NCBI RefSeq assembly: GCF_001675285.1
Contig: NZ_LSGQ01000027.1
Coordinates: forward strand, 1-64,000
DNA from: Elizabethkingia miricola
GTDB taxonomy: Bacteria; Bacteroidota; Bacteroidia; Flavobacteriales; Weeksellaceae
Direction: 5' to 3'
Length of the DNA stretch: 64,000 nucleotides
Every line of letters begins with the position of its first letter. Within the stretch, counting starts at the first letter, position 1. The notes beneath the pieces are model-generated. The model saw only the letters and a program-made list of their open reading frames with translations. It made no database searches and was not told the DNA's origin. Positions 1 through 9,135 of the stretch are shown here, piece by piece. Made by a program: the position numbers and the translations under genes.

Positions 1-84
1 GTGGCTGTTTTTTGTATAAATTATTCACTAATTTCGCGTTATTAATTAGGGAACTATAACTACCAATTTTTATATATAACATTT

Positions 85-852
85 ATGGAATTTTATAAAT
101 ATCAGGGAACAGGGAATGATTTTGTAATGGTTGATAATCGTGATCTTACCTTTCCAAAAAGCACTTCGCTTATAGCACAACTTTGCGACAGAAGATTCGG
201 TATTGGCGGAGATGGCCTTATCCTTCTGGAGAATGATGATCAATACGACTTCCGGATGGTATATTACAATGCCGATGGTAATGAAAGCACAATGTGTGGT
301 AATGGCGGCCGCTGCCTTGTTTCTTTTGCTCACTTTCTGAATATTTTTGAAGATAAAACAAACTTTATGGCTATCGATGGCTTGCATGAAGCGGAAGTAA
401 ACGGAGATCTGGTAAAATTAAAAATGATTGATGTAGAAGACATTAATACTTTCCCTGAATACACTGTGATGAATACAGGTTCACCTCACTATGTAGCATT
501 TGTGGAACATGTAGAAGACATGGATGTTTATTTAGAAGGGAAAAAAATAAGAAACAATGATACTTTCAAAAAAGAAGGTATCAATGTAAACTTCGTTACG
601 CAAACTTCTGAAAACGAACTATTTGTAAGAACATTCGAAAGAGGTGTAGAAGATGAAACTTACAGCTGCGGAACAGGAGTTACAGCATCAGCTTTAACTT
701 TTATGCAAAATCATAATCAAACCCCTGTCCATATCAAGGTTCTGGGAGGAACATTGAAAGTATATGCGGAAAAAGCTGAAAAAGGTTTTCGAAACATATG
801 GCTAGAGGGTCCTGCAAAGCAGGTATTTAAGGGTAATTTAGAAGTAAAATAA
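85..852 (+). CDS. dapF: Diaminopimelate epimerase DapF
   Basis: Interconverts LL- and meso-diaminopimelate, the last steps of lysine and peptidoglycan precursor synthesis in the cytoplasm. The 255-residue length is close to the family's usual 270. Both catalytic cysteines are visible in their signatures: Cys71 in MCGNGGRC and Cys195 in SCGTGVTA, with the N-terminal GTGNDF motif at residues 8-13. The ATG at 85 fits the family N-terminus. mltG starts 7 bp downstream, so the two are probably co-transcribed, which links cell-wall precursor supply to glycan-chain termination. Confidence 0.97.
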   Translation: MEFYKYQGTGNDFVMVDNRDLTFPKSTSLIAQLCDRRFGIGGDGLILLENDDQYDFRMVYYNADGNESTMCGNGGRCLVSFAHFLNIFEDKTNFMAIDGLHEAEVNGDLVKLKMIDVEDINTFPEYTVMNTGSPHYVAFVEHVEDMDVYLEGKKIRNNDTFKKEGINVNFVTQTSENELFVRTFERGVEDETYSCGTGVTASALTFMQNHNQTPVHIKVLGGTLKVYAEKAEKGFRNIWLEGPAKQVFKGNLEVK

Positions 853-859
853 CAGCATT

Positions 860-1885
860 ATGAAGAAAGTAGTTTTAATTGCAGCTCTTGCTATCGTTTC
901 GGCAGCAGGCTTCTTCGGCTGGAAATTTTACAAAAAGAATTACGGAAGCAATGTGAAAAAGTCCGGATTTATTCTGGTTCCCCACGATGCAACATTCCAG
1001 CAGGTAACGGATTCCCTGAAGCCATACCTTAACGATGTTGAAAGCTTTACACAAATAGCAAAATCTAAGGGTCTGGATAATAAGATTAAAGCCGGACGCT
1101 ATGAAATTAAGGAAGGTGCAGACAATGCTCAGCTTATCAATATGATTAAAGCCGGGCTGCAAACCGAGAATACTTTCAGAATAAAGGATTTTGATGATGT
1201 ATATCAGATGATTGGCCGTGTATCCAAAAAAACGGAAGCTGACTCTTTAACTTTTGTAAAGGCATTTAATGTAATTGCCCGCCAGAAAGGACTGAATAAT
1301 GCAGAAGATTTGAAGCCTTATTTCTTTTCAGATACTTATAATTTTTACTGGACAGTAACACCTGAAGATTTTTTCAAAAAATTTGAAAGTCTTTATAATG
1401 ACTTTTGGACTCCCGAGAATCTTGCAAAAGAAAAGAATTTAGGCCTTAGCCGTACTCAGGTTTATGCATTAGCTTCTATTGTTCAGAAAGAATCCGGTGG
1501 AAAACCCGATGAACAAAAAAGAATTGCTGGTTTATATCTGAACCGTTACCGCAAAGGAATGAAACTACAAAGTGATCCTACGGTAATTTATGCTATAAAC
1601 AAAGATGCCAATTTCACTAAGTCGATTAAACGAGTCTATTACAAAGACCTTACTGTAGACTCTCCTTATAACACCTATAAAAACATAGGTATCCCGCCGG
1701 GTCCTATTTGTCTGGTCAACAAATCTTCGGTAGAAAATGTTCTGAATGCAGAAAGCAATGATTATATATTTATGGTAGCCGATCCTTCCAGGCCAGGCTT
1801 ACATAAATTCACCAATAATCCTGAAGAGCATGTTCAGAATGCTAAAATTTACCAGGACTGGCTGAATAAAAAAGAAATTAAATAA
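860..1885 (+). CDS. mltG: Endolytic murein transglycosylase MltG
   Basis: YceG/MltG family inner-membrane lytic transglycosylase that cleaves nascent glycan strands and is thought to set strand length. One N-terminal membrane segment (about residues 4-20) is followed by a periplasmic YceG domain. The catalytic glutamate is probably Glu211 in IVQKESGG, followed by the conserved DPTVIYA and IPPGPI segments. It lies 7 bp after dapF, and its TAA overlaps the ATG of the next gene by one base (TAATG), which suggests translational coupling. Confidence 0.95.
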   Translation: MKKVVLIAALAIVSAAGFFGWKFYKKNYGSNVKKSGFILVPHDATFQQVTDSLKPYLNDVESFTQIAKSKGLDNKIKAGRYEIKEGADNAQLINMIKAGLQTENTFRIKDFDDVYQMIGRVSKKTEADSLTFVKAFNVIARQKGLNNAEDLKPYFFSDTYNFYWTVTPEDFFKKFESLYNDFWTPENLAKEKNLGLSRTQVYALASIVQKESGGKPDEQKRIAGLYLNRYRKGMKLQSDPTVIYAINKDANFTKSIKRVYYKDLTVDSPYNTYKNIGIPPGPICLVNKSSVENVLNAESNDYIFMVADPSRPGLHKFTNNPEEHVQNAKIYQDWLNKKEIK

Positions 1886-4473
1886 TGATAAAAACTGAAA
1901 TCAAACAGAGAATTGTAACCCGAACATTAGGCTTAACGCTCGCATTTAGTGCAGCAGCTTTTGCCTTTGCTCAACAACAGAAAGTAGCTGTATCCGGAAA
2001 GATAACTGATAAAAACGGTGCAGCTGTTCCTTATGCTTCTATCACTTTTGCTAACAAAACAAATAATGCATTATCTGATGGCAGCATGACGGATGATAAA
2101 GGAAACTACTCTCTTAATCTTACTCCCGGAACTTACTCTTTGCAGGTAGAAACACCAGGATTCAAGACATTTCAGACAGAAAAAATAATAACTGCTGCCG
2201 GAAACATCGGTAGTGTTCAAATAGAGGCTCTGAAAGGTCAGGAAGCTGTAGATAGTAAGACCAAGAGTATACAAGGTGTTACCATTACTGCTGCTGCATC
2301 CAAGCCTTACAAGGTTGAGCTTGATAAAAAAACATATGACCCATCAACCGACCTTATTAGCAAAGGAGGTACATTACAAGATGTACTAACCAATGTTCCT
2401 TCAGTATCTGTAGATACAGACGGAACAGTTTCTATGAGAGGAAATACCAATGTGAAGTTCTTAATCAATGGTAAGCCGTCTTCACTTTTAGGTATTGACG
2501 ATGGAGCGAATGCTTTACAAAGTATTCCTGCAGACCAGATTGAAAAAATAGAAGTTATTACGAATCCGTCTTCTAAATTTGAAGCATCGGGTACATCGGG
2601 TATCTTAAATATCATCCTTAAGAAAAATAAAAAAGTTGGTTTCAATGGTAGTGTTACCGGAACTCTAGGTTATATGCCAAGAACCGCATTAAATGCCAAT
2701 TTAAGCTGGAGAAAAAACAACTGGACCTGGTTTTTAAATGGTGGCGGTGGTTACACAGAGAGTAAAGGTAAAAATGAAACGGAAACAACCTATCACAATA
2801 TTGTTCTCCCTACAATTCCTCCAACACAAACTACACAACCCAAAGATATTCTATCATATCAATCACAGAACTCTAATAATAAAACCTATAATAATAACTA
2901 CAATGTAACCGGAGGTTTTGTTTATGATATTTCGGATAAAACATCCTTAAGTTTATCTGGTGTAGTAAGAACTTTTGAAGGTGATAACAGAGAACCTTTA
3001 AACACCTATAATGATTTCTATAGATTTGATCTTAATTCCCGCCAATGGAATTTTATGAATTCATTAGGTACAAGAACATCTGTTGGAAGGAGTAACAACC
3101 TCGCTTTTCAGGGAGATTTAGGATTAGATCATAAATTTAATACCAACGGGCACAATTTATCCCTGGCATTAAGTGTACAAAGAAATCGCAGTAACAACTA
3201 CTCTGACATCATTGAAACACTAGATTCTGCTTTAGTAAGCCACGATAACACTGAAAGAAAATCGGTTACGAAAACGATTATTGGTAAAGCAGATTACGAA
3301 TTACCAATTGGTGAAAATTCTAAACTGGAAGCTGGTTACCGATTGGATGCTAACAAAAATGATTATAACAATATTGTGAATACTACTGCAACCAATCAGT
3401 TGATTCCAAATTATAATAATACAACAAGTTATCAGGAGATATTTAATGCTTTCTATGTTCAGTTCAAAAGTAAAGTTGGTAATTTCGGGTACCAACTCGG
3501 ACTGAGAGATGAGCTTTCTAATGTAAAAATAGATTATAGTAATCTTGCAGGGTCCAATATTAATAAGACCAAAAATTATAATAATCTATTCCCAAGTATA
3601 TTTTTAAGCTATGATGTAGCGAAGAATAATCAGATTTTGGTAAATTACTCTCGTAGGATAGACAGACCAAGAGCTTTCTTCATGGTGCCTTTCCCTAATT
3701 ATAGTAACAACCAGAATATCTTTGAAGGAAATATAGATCTTAACCCTTCTTATGTAGACTCTTTTGAGGTTGGTTACAGCATTCAGAAGAAGAAATTCAC
3801 TGTGAATCCTACCCTGTATTACAGCCGCACTACTGACGATGATAAAATGTTGGTATACAGACCAGATGAAAGTCTGAATGTATTCTATACCAAGCCTATA
3901 AATCTTGGGACTAGTGATCGTTATGGTTTAGACCTTAATTTCACTTACGATCCCTTATCATGGCTAAAGTTCATGGGTAGCTTAGACTTATTCGGGTACA
4001 AAACTACAGGTATAGCTTACTATGATGCTGTAGATATAAATAAAAATCCTATAGTAGGAAGTATGGATTTTACCGGTAGTGGTTTCTCTACACGTGCCAG
4101 GCTGAATACAACCTTCAAACTGGATAAAACACTAAGTGTACAGTTACAGGGACAATACAGAGGTGCGCAAAAAACAGCTAGTCAGAACAGATCAGATATG
4201 TATTCTCTTAATCTGGGAGCTTCTAAAACAATCTGGAATGGTGATGGTACAATCACTTTCAACATTCAAGATATATTTAATACCAGAAGAATGGAGTCTT
4301 TCACCTTTAATGATGATTTTACAAGACGTAATTATATGCAGTGGCAGCCAAGACAGTTTTCCATATCTTTGTCTTACCGCTTCAAACAGGGTGAGAAAGT
4401 TGATCAGCCTAAAAGAAAAAAAGACATCAACAATAATTACGATGGTGGCGACGAGCAAGGCGGACCAATGTAA
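1885..4473 (+). CDS. Outer-membrane beta-barrel receptor (OMP_b-brl_3 type)
   Basis: An 862-residue secreted protein with a signal peptide ending near the AFAFAQQ segment at about residue 30. A carboxypeptidase-regulatory-like beta-sandwich follows (about 35-110), then a plug-like domain (about 125-240, with VSMRGNTNVKFLINGK and the SGILNIILK end) and a long aromatic-rich barrel (about 260-840). This layout is typical of Bacteroidota outer-membrane beta-barrel family proteins related to TonB-dependent receptors. The substrate cannot be read from sequence. The start overlaps the mltG stop by one base. The C-terminus is an Asp/Asn/Gly-rich tail rather than the usual terminal barrel strand. Confidence 0.9.
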   Translation: MIKTEIKQRIVTRTLGLTLAFSAAAFAFAQQQKVAVSGKITDKNGAAVPYASITFANKTNNALSDGSMTDDKGNYSLNLTPGTYSLQVETPGFKTFQTEKIITAAGNIGSVQIEALKGQEAVDSKTKSIQGVTITAAASKPYKVELDKKTYDPSTDLISKGGTLQDVLTNVPSVSVDTDGTVSMRGNTNVKFLINGKPSSLLGIDDGANALQSIPADQIEKIEVITNPSSKFEASGTSGILNIILKKNKKVGFNGSVTGTLGYMPRTALNANLSWRKNNWTWFLNGGGGYTESKGKNETETTYHNIVLPTIPPTQTTQPKDILSYQSQNSNNKTYNNNYNVTGGFVYDISDKTSLSLSGVVRTFEGDNREPLNTYNDFYRFDLNSRQWNFMNSLGTRTSVGRSNNLAFQGDLGLDHKFNTNGHNLSLALSVQRNRSNNYSDIIETLDSALVSHDNTERKSVTKTIIGKADYELPIGENSKLEAGYRLDANKNDYNNIVNTTATNQLIPNYNNTTSYQEIFNAFYVQFKSKVGNFGYQLGLRDELSNVKIDYSNLAGSNINKTKNYNNLFPSIFLSYDVAKNNQILVNYSRRIDRPRAFFMVPFPNYSNNQNIFEGNIDLNPSYVDSFEVGYSIQKKKFTVNPTLYYSRTTDDDKMLVYRPDESLNVFYTKPINLGTSDRYGLDLNFTYDPLSWLKFMGSLDLFGYKTTGIAYYDAVDINKNPIVGSMDFTGSGFSTRARLNTTFKLDKTLSVQLQGQYRGAQKTASQNRSDMYSLNLGASKTIWNGDGTITFNIQDIFNTRRMESFTFNDDFTRRNYMQWQPRQFSISLSYRFKQGEKVDQPKRKKDINNNYDGGDEQGGPM

Positions 4474-4478
4474 GAAAT

Positions 4479-5042
4479 ATGAAAAAAACAATCGTTATAG
4501 TTTTAGCATTTAGTACAATGGCTTGTACTTCCAGAAGTTTGAAAGGCCCACGGCCTGAAAACTGGGCAACAAAAGTTACGGAAAAGCCTTTCCACAATCT
4601 GCATAAAGTTAGCGACAGCATTTATAGAAGTGAAAAGCCCGATAATGCGGGCTTTCACTTTTTCCAGGAAAAACAGATGGCATCTGTCCTGGATCTGCGA
4701 CGTCAGCATAAAGATCTTATTGCCGTAGAAGGAAGCTCATATAACGGTAAATTATATAGTGTTCCGATGAAAGCCTCAAAGATGTCGGATAAAGATATAA
4801 TTGAAGCTTTAAGAATACTAAAAACAGCTCCTAAGCCTATTGTAGTACATTGTGCGCACGGCAGTGACAGAACCGGAGTAACGATAGCTATGTACCGCAT
4901 TATTTTTCAGAATTGGAACAAAGATGAGGCTATTGAAGAGATGAAACGCGGTGGCTACAATTATCACTGGTTTTATCCGGGTTTAATTACTTATATTCAA
5001 AATGCAGATATAAATCATATTAGAGAACAGGTACTTAAATAA
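4479..5042 (+). CDS. Lipoprotein dual-specificity/tyrosine phosphatase-like protein
   Basis: A 187-residue protein with a lipoprotein signal (lipobox ending at Cys16 in FSTMAC). It carries a cysteine-phosphatase P-loop, HCAHGSDRTG, with nucleophile Cys125 and Arg131. The general fold resembles DSP/PTP-like phosphatases found in bacterial envelopes. The substrate could be a phosphoprotein, an inositol phosphate or a lipid phosphate; nothing in the sequence decides. It starts 5 bp after the receptor gene and is probably the last gene of the dapF run. Confidence 0.85.
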   Translation: MKKTIVIVLAFSTMACTSRSLKGPRPENWATKVTEKPFHNLHKVSDSIYRSEKPDNAGFHFFQEKQMASVLDLRRQHKDLIAVEGSSYNGKLYSVPMKASKMSDKDIIEALRILKTAPKPIVVHCAHGSDRTGVTIAMYRIIFQNWNKDEAIEEMKRGGYNYHWFYPGLITYIQNADINHIREQVLK

Positions 5043-5051
5043 GTATTTTTA

Positions 5052-5082
5052 TTTGTACTTATTCTAAATTAATTTATATTTG
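5052..5082 (+). promoter_or_regulatory. Bacteroidota-type promoter TTTG-N19-TATATTTG
   Basis: A -33 TTTG at 5052-5055 and a -7 TATATTTG at 5075-5082 are separated by exactly 19 bases. This matches the Bacteroidota primary-sigma consensus TTTG-N19-TAnnTTTG. Transcription should start a few bases downstream, almost at the ATG of the small Cys-rich gene at 5087. Confidence 0.7.
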
Positions 5083-5086
5083 CAAC

Positions 5087-5239
5087 ATGAAATCTAACAT
5101 CATCCCGTTCAGAATTGCTCCATTGGCACCAGCATTTAATCATACAGAAGAAATGTACTGTGACAAGAAAAAATGTTGTAAAAAATTCAAGAAAGGAAAA
5201 CGTTGCAAAAAATGTCCGGGCCGTCTGAAAATGGCTTAA
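5087..5239 (+). CDS. Small cysteine/lysine-rich protein, 50 aa
   Basis: A 50-residue ORF with five cysteines in the second half, arranged as C-x4-CC, C-x2-C, embedded in lysine-rich sequence and ending KMA. The cysteine spacing could bind zinc or another metal, but no family is assigned. Support comes from the strong promoter immediately upstream and the compact ORF filling the gap exactly. The -7 box ends four bases before the ATG, so the mRNA is probably leaderless. Its stop codon overlaps the stop of the convergent DnaJ gene. The function is unknown. Confidence 0.7.
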   Translation: MKSNIIPFRIAPLAPAFNHTEEMYCDKKKCCKKFKKGKRCKKCPGRLKMA

Positions 5240-5883
5240 TGCCTTTTCAATAGCAAATAAAGAATAACTAAAATAACAGCTGCCGCAGCTACCCCCCATT
5301 TTATATAAACCGGAAGCTGTTCCTCTGCTTCAGTTGCTTTTCTTACCTCAGCTGTTTTTTCTTCAGCTACCGGAAATTCTTCTCTTTCTACTTCAAAAAC
5401 TTCTGTAATAGTAATACCATTTGCTACTGTTTTATTCAACAGTGTATTTGTAGCATTCAGTATAAGCTGAAACCTTCCTTCAGTATCAAAATCATTGACA
5501 ATGAATTTCTTTTCACCATAAGCCTTCTCCAGTCCAAAGGGGTGAATTTTCACAACATCAGCATCAAAAGTCTGCCAGGTAATAATAATCTCCTCTCCTT
5601 TTACCACACGAATCTTGTTCGCATGAAAAGATTTTATGCGTGGCGGCAGATTAGATTTCGCATTTTTCTGTTCAAGACTCAGAAGATGATTATAAGTTCT
5701 GCGTCGATCCTCGTCACTTAATGTATTGTACGCTTCCTGTACTTCCCGGAAACGATTTTCGAAAAAAGGATCATTATCGCTTTTATCCGGATGGTACTTC
5801 AATGACAATTTGCGATAGGCTTTTCTGACATCTTCGTCCGAAGCGTCAACAGAAATACCGAGAAAGTAGTAATAGTCCTTCAC
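5236..5883 (-). CDS. DnaJ-domain protein with C-terminal membrane anchor
   Basis: A J-domain at residues 1-68 holds the HPD motif (about 31-33) that stimulates Hsp70 ATPase. A beta-rich middle region of about 90 residues follows, then an acidic linker and a C-terminal transmembrane helix (about 193-212) ending in KRH, which suggests a tail anchor. There is no Gly/Phe region or zinc finger, so this is a specialised co-chaperone rather than DnaJ itself. The start codon is GTG; the N-terminus MKDYYYFLG agrees with other J-proteins. It converges on the small Cys-rich gene and overlaps it by three bases. Confidence 0.88.
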   Translation of the reverse strand: MKDYYYFLGISVDASDEDVRKAYRKLSLKYHPDKSDNDPFFENRFREVQEAYNTLSDEDRRRTYNHLLSLEQKNAKSNLPPRIKSFHANKIRVVKGEEIIITWQTFDADVVKIHPFGLEKAYGEKKFIVNDFDTEGRFQLILNATNTLLNKTVANGITITEVFEVEREEFPVAEEKTAEVRKATEAEEQLPVYIKWGVAAAAVILVILYLLLKRH

Positions 5884-6046
5884 AATGGGAATTGTGAAAC
5901 AAAAATAACAATTTATTTCCCGATACGACTAATGTAATATAAAAACGTAAGACTCATTTTCTTGTTTTTAAAGGTTTAAATTCCAGTGAAAATATCTCGT
6001 ATGTTTTTGTTTTATATTTTCTGTATTCAGATACTATATAACCAAA

Positions 6047-6074
6047 GAAACGAAAAGCAGATACTTTTCGTTTC
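6047..6074 (-). terminator. Terminator hairpin after S9 peptidase
   Basis: Perfect 11-bp inverted repeat, GAAACGAAAAG at 6047-6057 and CTTTTCGTTTC at 6064-6074, with a 6-base loop. It sits 13 bases past the stop of the minus-strand peptidase gene. Confidence 0.7.
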
Positions 6075-6087
6075 CCGGTTAATTGAT

Positions 6088-8091
6088 TTATTTATTAAAA
6101 TTCTTTGCAAAGAAGCCCAGCATATAGGTATAAAGCTCGATTCTGTTTGGCTCTTTACCAAATCCATGGCCTTCATCGTATTTCACCATATACGGAACAT
6201 CAAAACCTTTAGCCCGCAGACCTTTTACAATCTGATCTGATTCATTGATATTAACTCGCGGATCATTGGCTCCCTGTACTACAAATAATGGTTTCTTTAT
6301 TTTATCAATCTGGAATACGGGAGAAACTTCTTTAGCTATTTTAGCTTCTTCAGGATTATCCAAATCATACCAGATTTGTTTTACCATTTCTTTGTAAGGC
6401 TTCCAGTATTCCGGGAACGAATCGAAGAAAGTAAAAATATTGGAAACACCTACATAATCTACACCGCAGGCATAAAGATCAGGTGTTTTTATAAGTCCCA
6501 TTAATGTTGCATAGCCACCATGACTTCCACCATAGATAGCAATTTTATCTTTGTCTACCCAGCCCTGTTCTATTGCATATTTTACTCCGTCCTCTACATC
6601 ATCCATTGCTTTCCTTCCGATTTGCTTATATCCAGCTTTCTGAAATGATTTTCCATAACCTCCGGATATTCTGAAGTTAACCTGTAATGTAGCATAACCT
6701 CGGCTGGCAAATAATTGCGTTTCCGGATTGAATCCCCAGCTATCACGTATACCCTGTGGCCCACCATGAGGATTTACAACCAATGGTACCTTTTTACCTT
6801 CCAATGCTGCCTTAGGCAAGGTAATATAGCCATGTATCGTAAGCCCGTCCCTGCTTTTAAAAGTAATCGGTCTCATTTCGGCCATATCTTCAGGCTTCAG
6901 CTGAGGCATAAGATCGTATAAAAGTTTAGTCTTTTTAGTTTTTGCATCATATTCATAATAAGTTCCATATAACTTATCACTACTTACAACAACCAGAAGT
7001 TTGTTATCATTGTCATCAGAAGAAACTACAGAAAAGTCTTTATCTCCGAATTCAGATTTTAACTGATTGTGTACTTCTTTATAAAATTTGCTTACCGGTA
7101 TCACTTCTTCTCTTTCTCCGTCATAGTTTATATAATCCAGTTCGAAGTTTCTATTTTTACCGGCAAGGCTCATGGAGCTAACATCATATACCGGATTGGA
7201 ATAAACTTCTTTAATCACAGCATTTTTTTTCAGATCATATAAAACAATTTTTGTTTTATCACTATCCAGATTAGTTACTACATAAGCTTCATCTTTATTC
7301 TTAGAATTTTCATTGAAGCTGGTAATATAGAATGTATCCGACCAGTCAGCTTTTTTCAGAAGATTGAATCTCCCTGTCTGCAGATCTTTGTAATACGTAT
7401 GGGTTGTTAATCCGTTTACCAATATTGTATATCCCCTAAGATTTCCGTCTTTATCAAATATATAATCATTAATAGGATTCTTAGGATCTTTATTCTCTAA
7501 GAGTTGGGTTGTTTCACCTGTAACAAAGTTTATTTTGAAAGGTTCAAAAATCTGCTTGTTGTTTTTATTCATGGTTACTACAACAAAGTCGGTATCCTTT
7601 ACAGGCATTGCAAAGCCTATCTTTACACCTTCAAACGGTGTGAGATCTTTTAAGTTTTTTCCATCAGTGTCCGTTGCATACAGGTGGATATTCTCATTTC
7701 CACCCTTATCCTGAGTAAAATACAGGCGATTTTTGCTTAACCATCCATAGCTTTTAATCAGATCTTCTTTTTCTTCAATAGCTTTGGTTATTTTTCCCGA
7801 CTTCAGGTCTTTTACATAAACATGATTTTTCTTGTTACTATCTTTCTCTTTGTAAGATAAGAACTGTCCATCTGGTGAAATTTTAAATTGTGAAGCTTTT
7901 GGTCTTGCAAAATAATCTTCGACTTTGTACTTGAAATTTCCTTTATCATAGGAAGCAAGTTGTTCCAAATTAGCTTTGGAAGATGGCAGTGTAGCATCTC
8001 CAGGCAATTTAGCAGTAGCGCTTTGTGCGTTCATCATTGCAGTAGTTATTACAACCCCGGCGGTTATAAAAAATTTAGTGTTTAATTTCAT
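6088..8091 (-). CDS. Secreted prolyl-oligopeptidase family (S9) peptidase
   Basis: A 667-residue protein with an N-terminal signal peptide ending near MMNAQS. A beta-propeller region (about 60-390) is followed by an alpha/beta hydrolase domain (about 400-667). The catalytic triad is readable: Ser523 in GGSHGG, Asp610 in GANDPR and His642 in DEGHGF. S9 enzymes cleave short peptides, often after proline or as dipeptidyl/acylaminoacyl peptidases. Location is probably periplasmic. It is monocistronic, with a terminator just downstream. Confidence 0.93.
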   Translation of the reverse strand: MKLNTKFFITAGVVITTAMMNAQSATAKLPGDATLPSSKANLEQLASYDKGNFKYKVEDYFARPKASQFKISPDGQFLSYKEKDSNKKNHVYVKDLKSGKITKAIEEKEDLIKSYGWLSKNRLYFTQDKGGNENIHLYATDTDGKNLKDLTPFEGVKIGFAMPVKDTDFVVVTMNKNNKQIFEPFKINFVTGETTQLLENKDPKNPINDYIFDKDGNLRGYTILVNGLTTHTYYKDLQTGRFNLLKKADWSDTFYITSFNENSKNKDEAYVVTNLDSDKTKIVLYDLKKNAVIKEVYSNPVYDVSSMSLAGKNRNFELDYINYDGEREEVIPVSKFYKEVHNQLKSEFGDKDFSVVSSDDNDNKLLVVVSSDKLYGTYYEYDAKTKKTKLLYDLMPQLKPEDMAEMRPITFKSRDGLTIHGYITLPKAALEGKKVPLVVNPHGGPQGIRDSWGFNPETQLFASRGYATLQVNFRISGGYGKSFQKAGYKQIGRKAMDDVEDGVKYAIEQGWVDKDKIAIYGGSHGGYATLMGLIKTPDLYACGVDYVGVSNIFTFFDSFPEYWKPYKEMVKQIWYDLDNPEEAKIAKEVSPVFQIDKIKKPLFVVQGANDPRVNINESDQIVKGLRAKGFDVPYMVKYDEGHGFGKEPNRIELYTYMLGFFAKNFNK

Positions 8092-8205
8092 AACTCATAT
8101 TTTAGTGATTAGGACAGCTGAAAAACAGCCGTTTACTAATAAGACTACTTACAACATCAAAATGTTACACTCAATATGATTTATCTTCAAAATTTTATAT
8201 GTTCT

Positions 8206-8664
8206 TTAGTGTAAATAAATTCCGAAATACCATGTCCAGGCAATCAGAATAATCTGCATAGGTATTCTTTCTTTATAAAGATATTTCATTCCCGGGCCTG
8301 TATAATCGGCTTTGAAAATGTTGATCCGTTTTTTCGAGGAATTAATATTGGCTATAAATACAACTGTATAAAAAACAATAAGCAAAATTGCGGTTATCTC
8401 CCGCAGCTGCGGAATCATTAATCCTATTCCTGCAGCTATTTCCAGTACTCCGGTAAAATATACCCAAAACATTTTATAGGGAATGAAATCCGGAATCATC
8501 AAAGCCATTCCTTTTTGAAATTTAAAGTGAGAAAATCCTGTAAAAATAATAAATACAGCCATCCCCAGATTACCGGAAAAAATCCAGTTCCACTCTCCCT
8601 GAATAATTTTTGTTCCGAGTAGGGCTATAATAAATACGCTAAAGAGTATCGATAATAATTTCAT
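8206..8664 (-). CDS. DoxX-like four-helix membrane protein
   Basis: A 152-residue, strongly hydrophobic protein with four predicted membrane helices and a pattern resembling the DoxX/DoxX-like family. Its ATG follows directly on the stop of the upstream SRPBCC gene (TAAATG), so it is the promoter-distal member of that operon. The biochemical role is unknown. Confidence 0.78.
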   Translation of the reverse strand: MKLLSILFSVFIIALLGTKIIQGEWNWIFSGNLGMAVFIIFTGFSHFKFQKGMALMIPDFIPYKMFWVYFTGVLEIAAGIGLMIPQLREITAILLIVFYTVVFIANINSSKKRINIFKADYTGPGMKYLYKERIPMQIILIAWTWYFGIYLH

Positions 8665-9102
8665 TTATTTTTCTGCTAGTTCTTTTACTAAGCCGAGTCC
8701 TTTGACAAACCCTTTGTCCATATCATCTTTCCATTTCTCATCTACTTGCACCTCAACATGAAGTTTTGTTTTATCTCCCAAATCTGTAAGGAAATATTTT
8801 TCCTGGGCTCCACTCCATTCCATAATCTCTTTGCTATGGAGATCTTCAATCCCGTTTAATATCATTCCCAAATGTTTAAATACAATCTGATGAGGTTCTT
8901 TGAGACTGTCAATAGTCGAGACCATTCCGTCCCCTTTACTGTTCACAAATAATGTACGTCCGCCAACTTTCCAGTCTGATTTCATAACAGAATCTGAACC
9001 GAAAAATTTTGTCCATTCACTATAGGTTGCTTCGCTCCACAAGATATCCCAAATTTTCTGTTCTGGAGCACTGATTTCAATTTCGTAAGATAAAGTTTCC
9101 AT
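8665..9102 (-). CDS. SRPBCC (AHSA1-like) domain protein
   Basis: A 145-residue single-domain protein with the typical START-like opening (YEIEISAPEQKIWDILW) and C-terminal long helix. Such proteins bind hydrophobic ligands or stress-related clients. It is a clear paralogue of the next gene (9136-9558): both share IW-LW, TY-W, HLG and the ending LAEK at matching positions. It abuts the DoxX gene with no spacer. Confidence 0.85.
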   Translation of the reverse strand: METLSYEIEISAPEQKIWDILWSEATYSEWTKFFGSDSVMKSDWKVGGRTLFVNSKGDGMVSTIDSLKEPHQIVFKHLGMILNGIEDLHSKEIMEWSGAQEKYFLTDLGDKTKLHVEVQVDEKWKDDMDKGFVKGLGLVKELAEK

Positions 9103-9135
9103 AAATATATCTTTTAGGATTATACAATTCCGTTT

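Noticed and set aside
5986-6240. 84-codon + strand ORF
   Set aside because: It covers the S9 peptidase 3' end and terminator in the antisense direction, with no ribosome site or protein-like composition.
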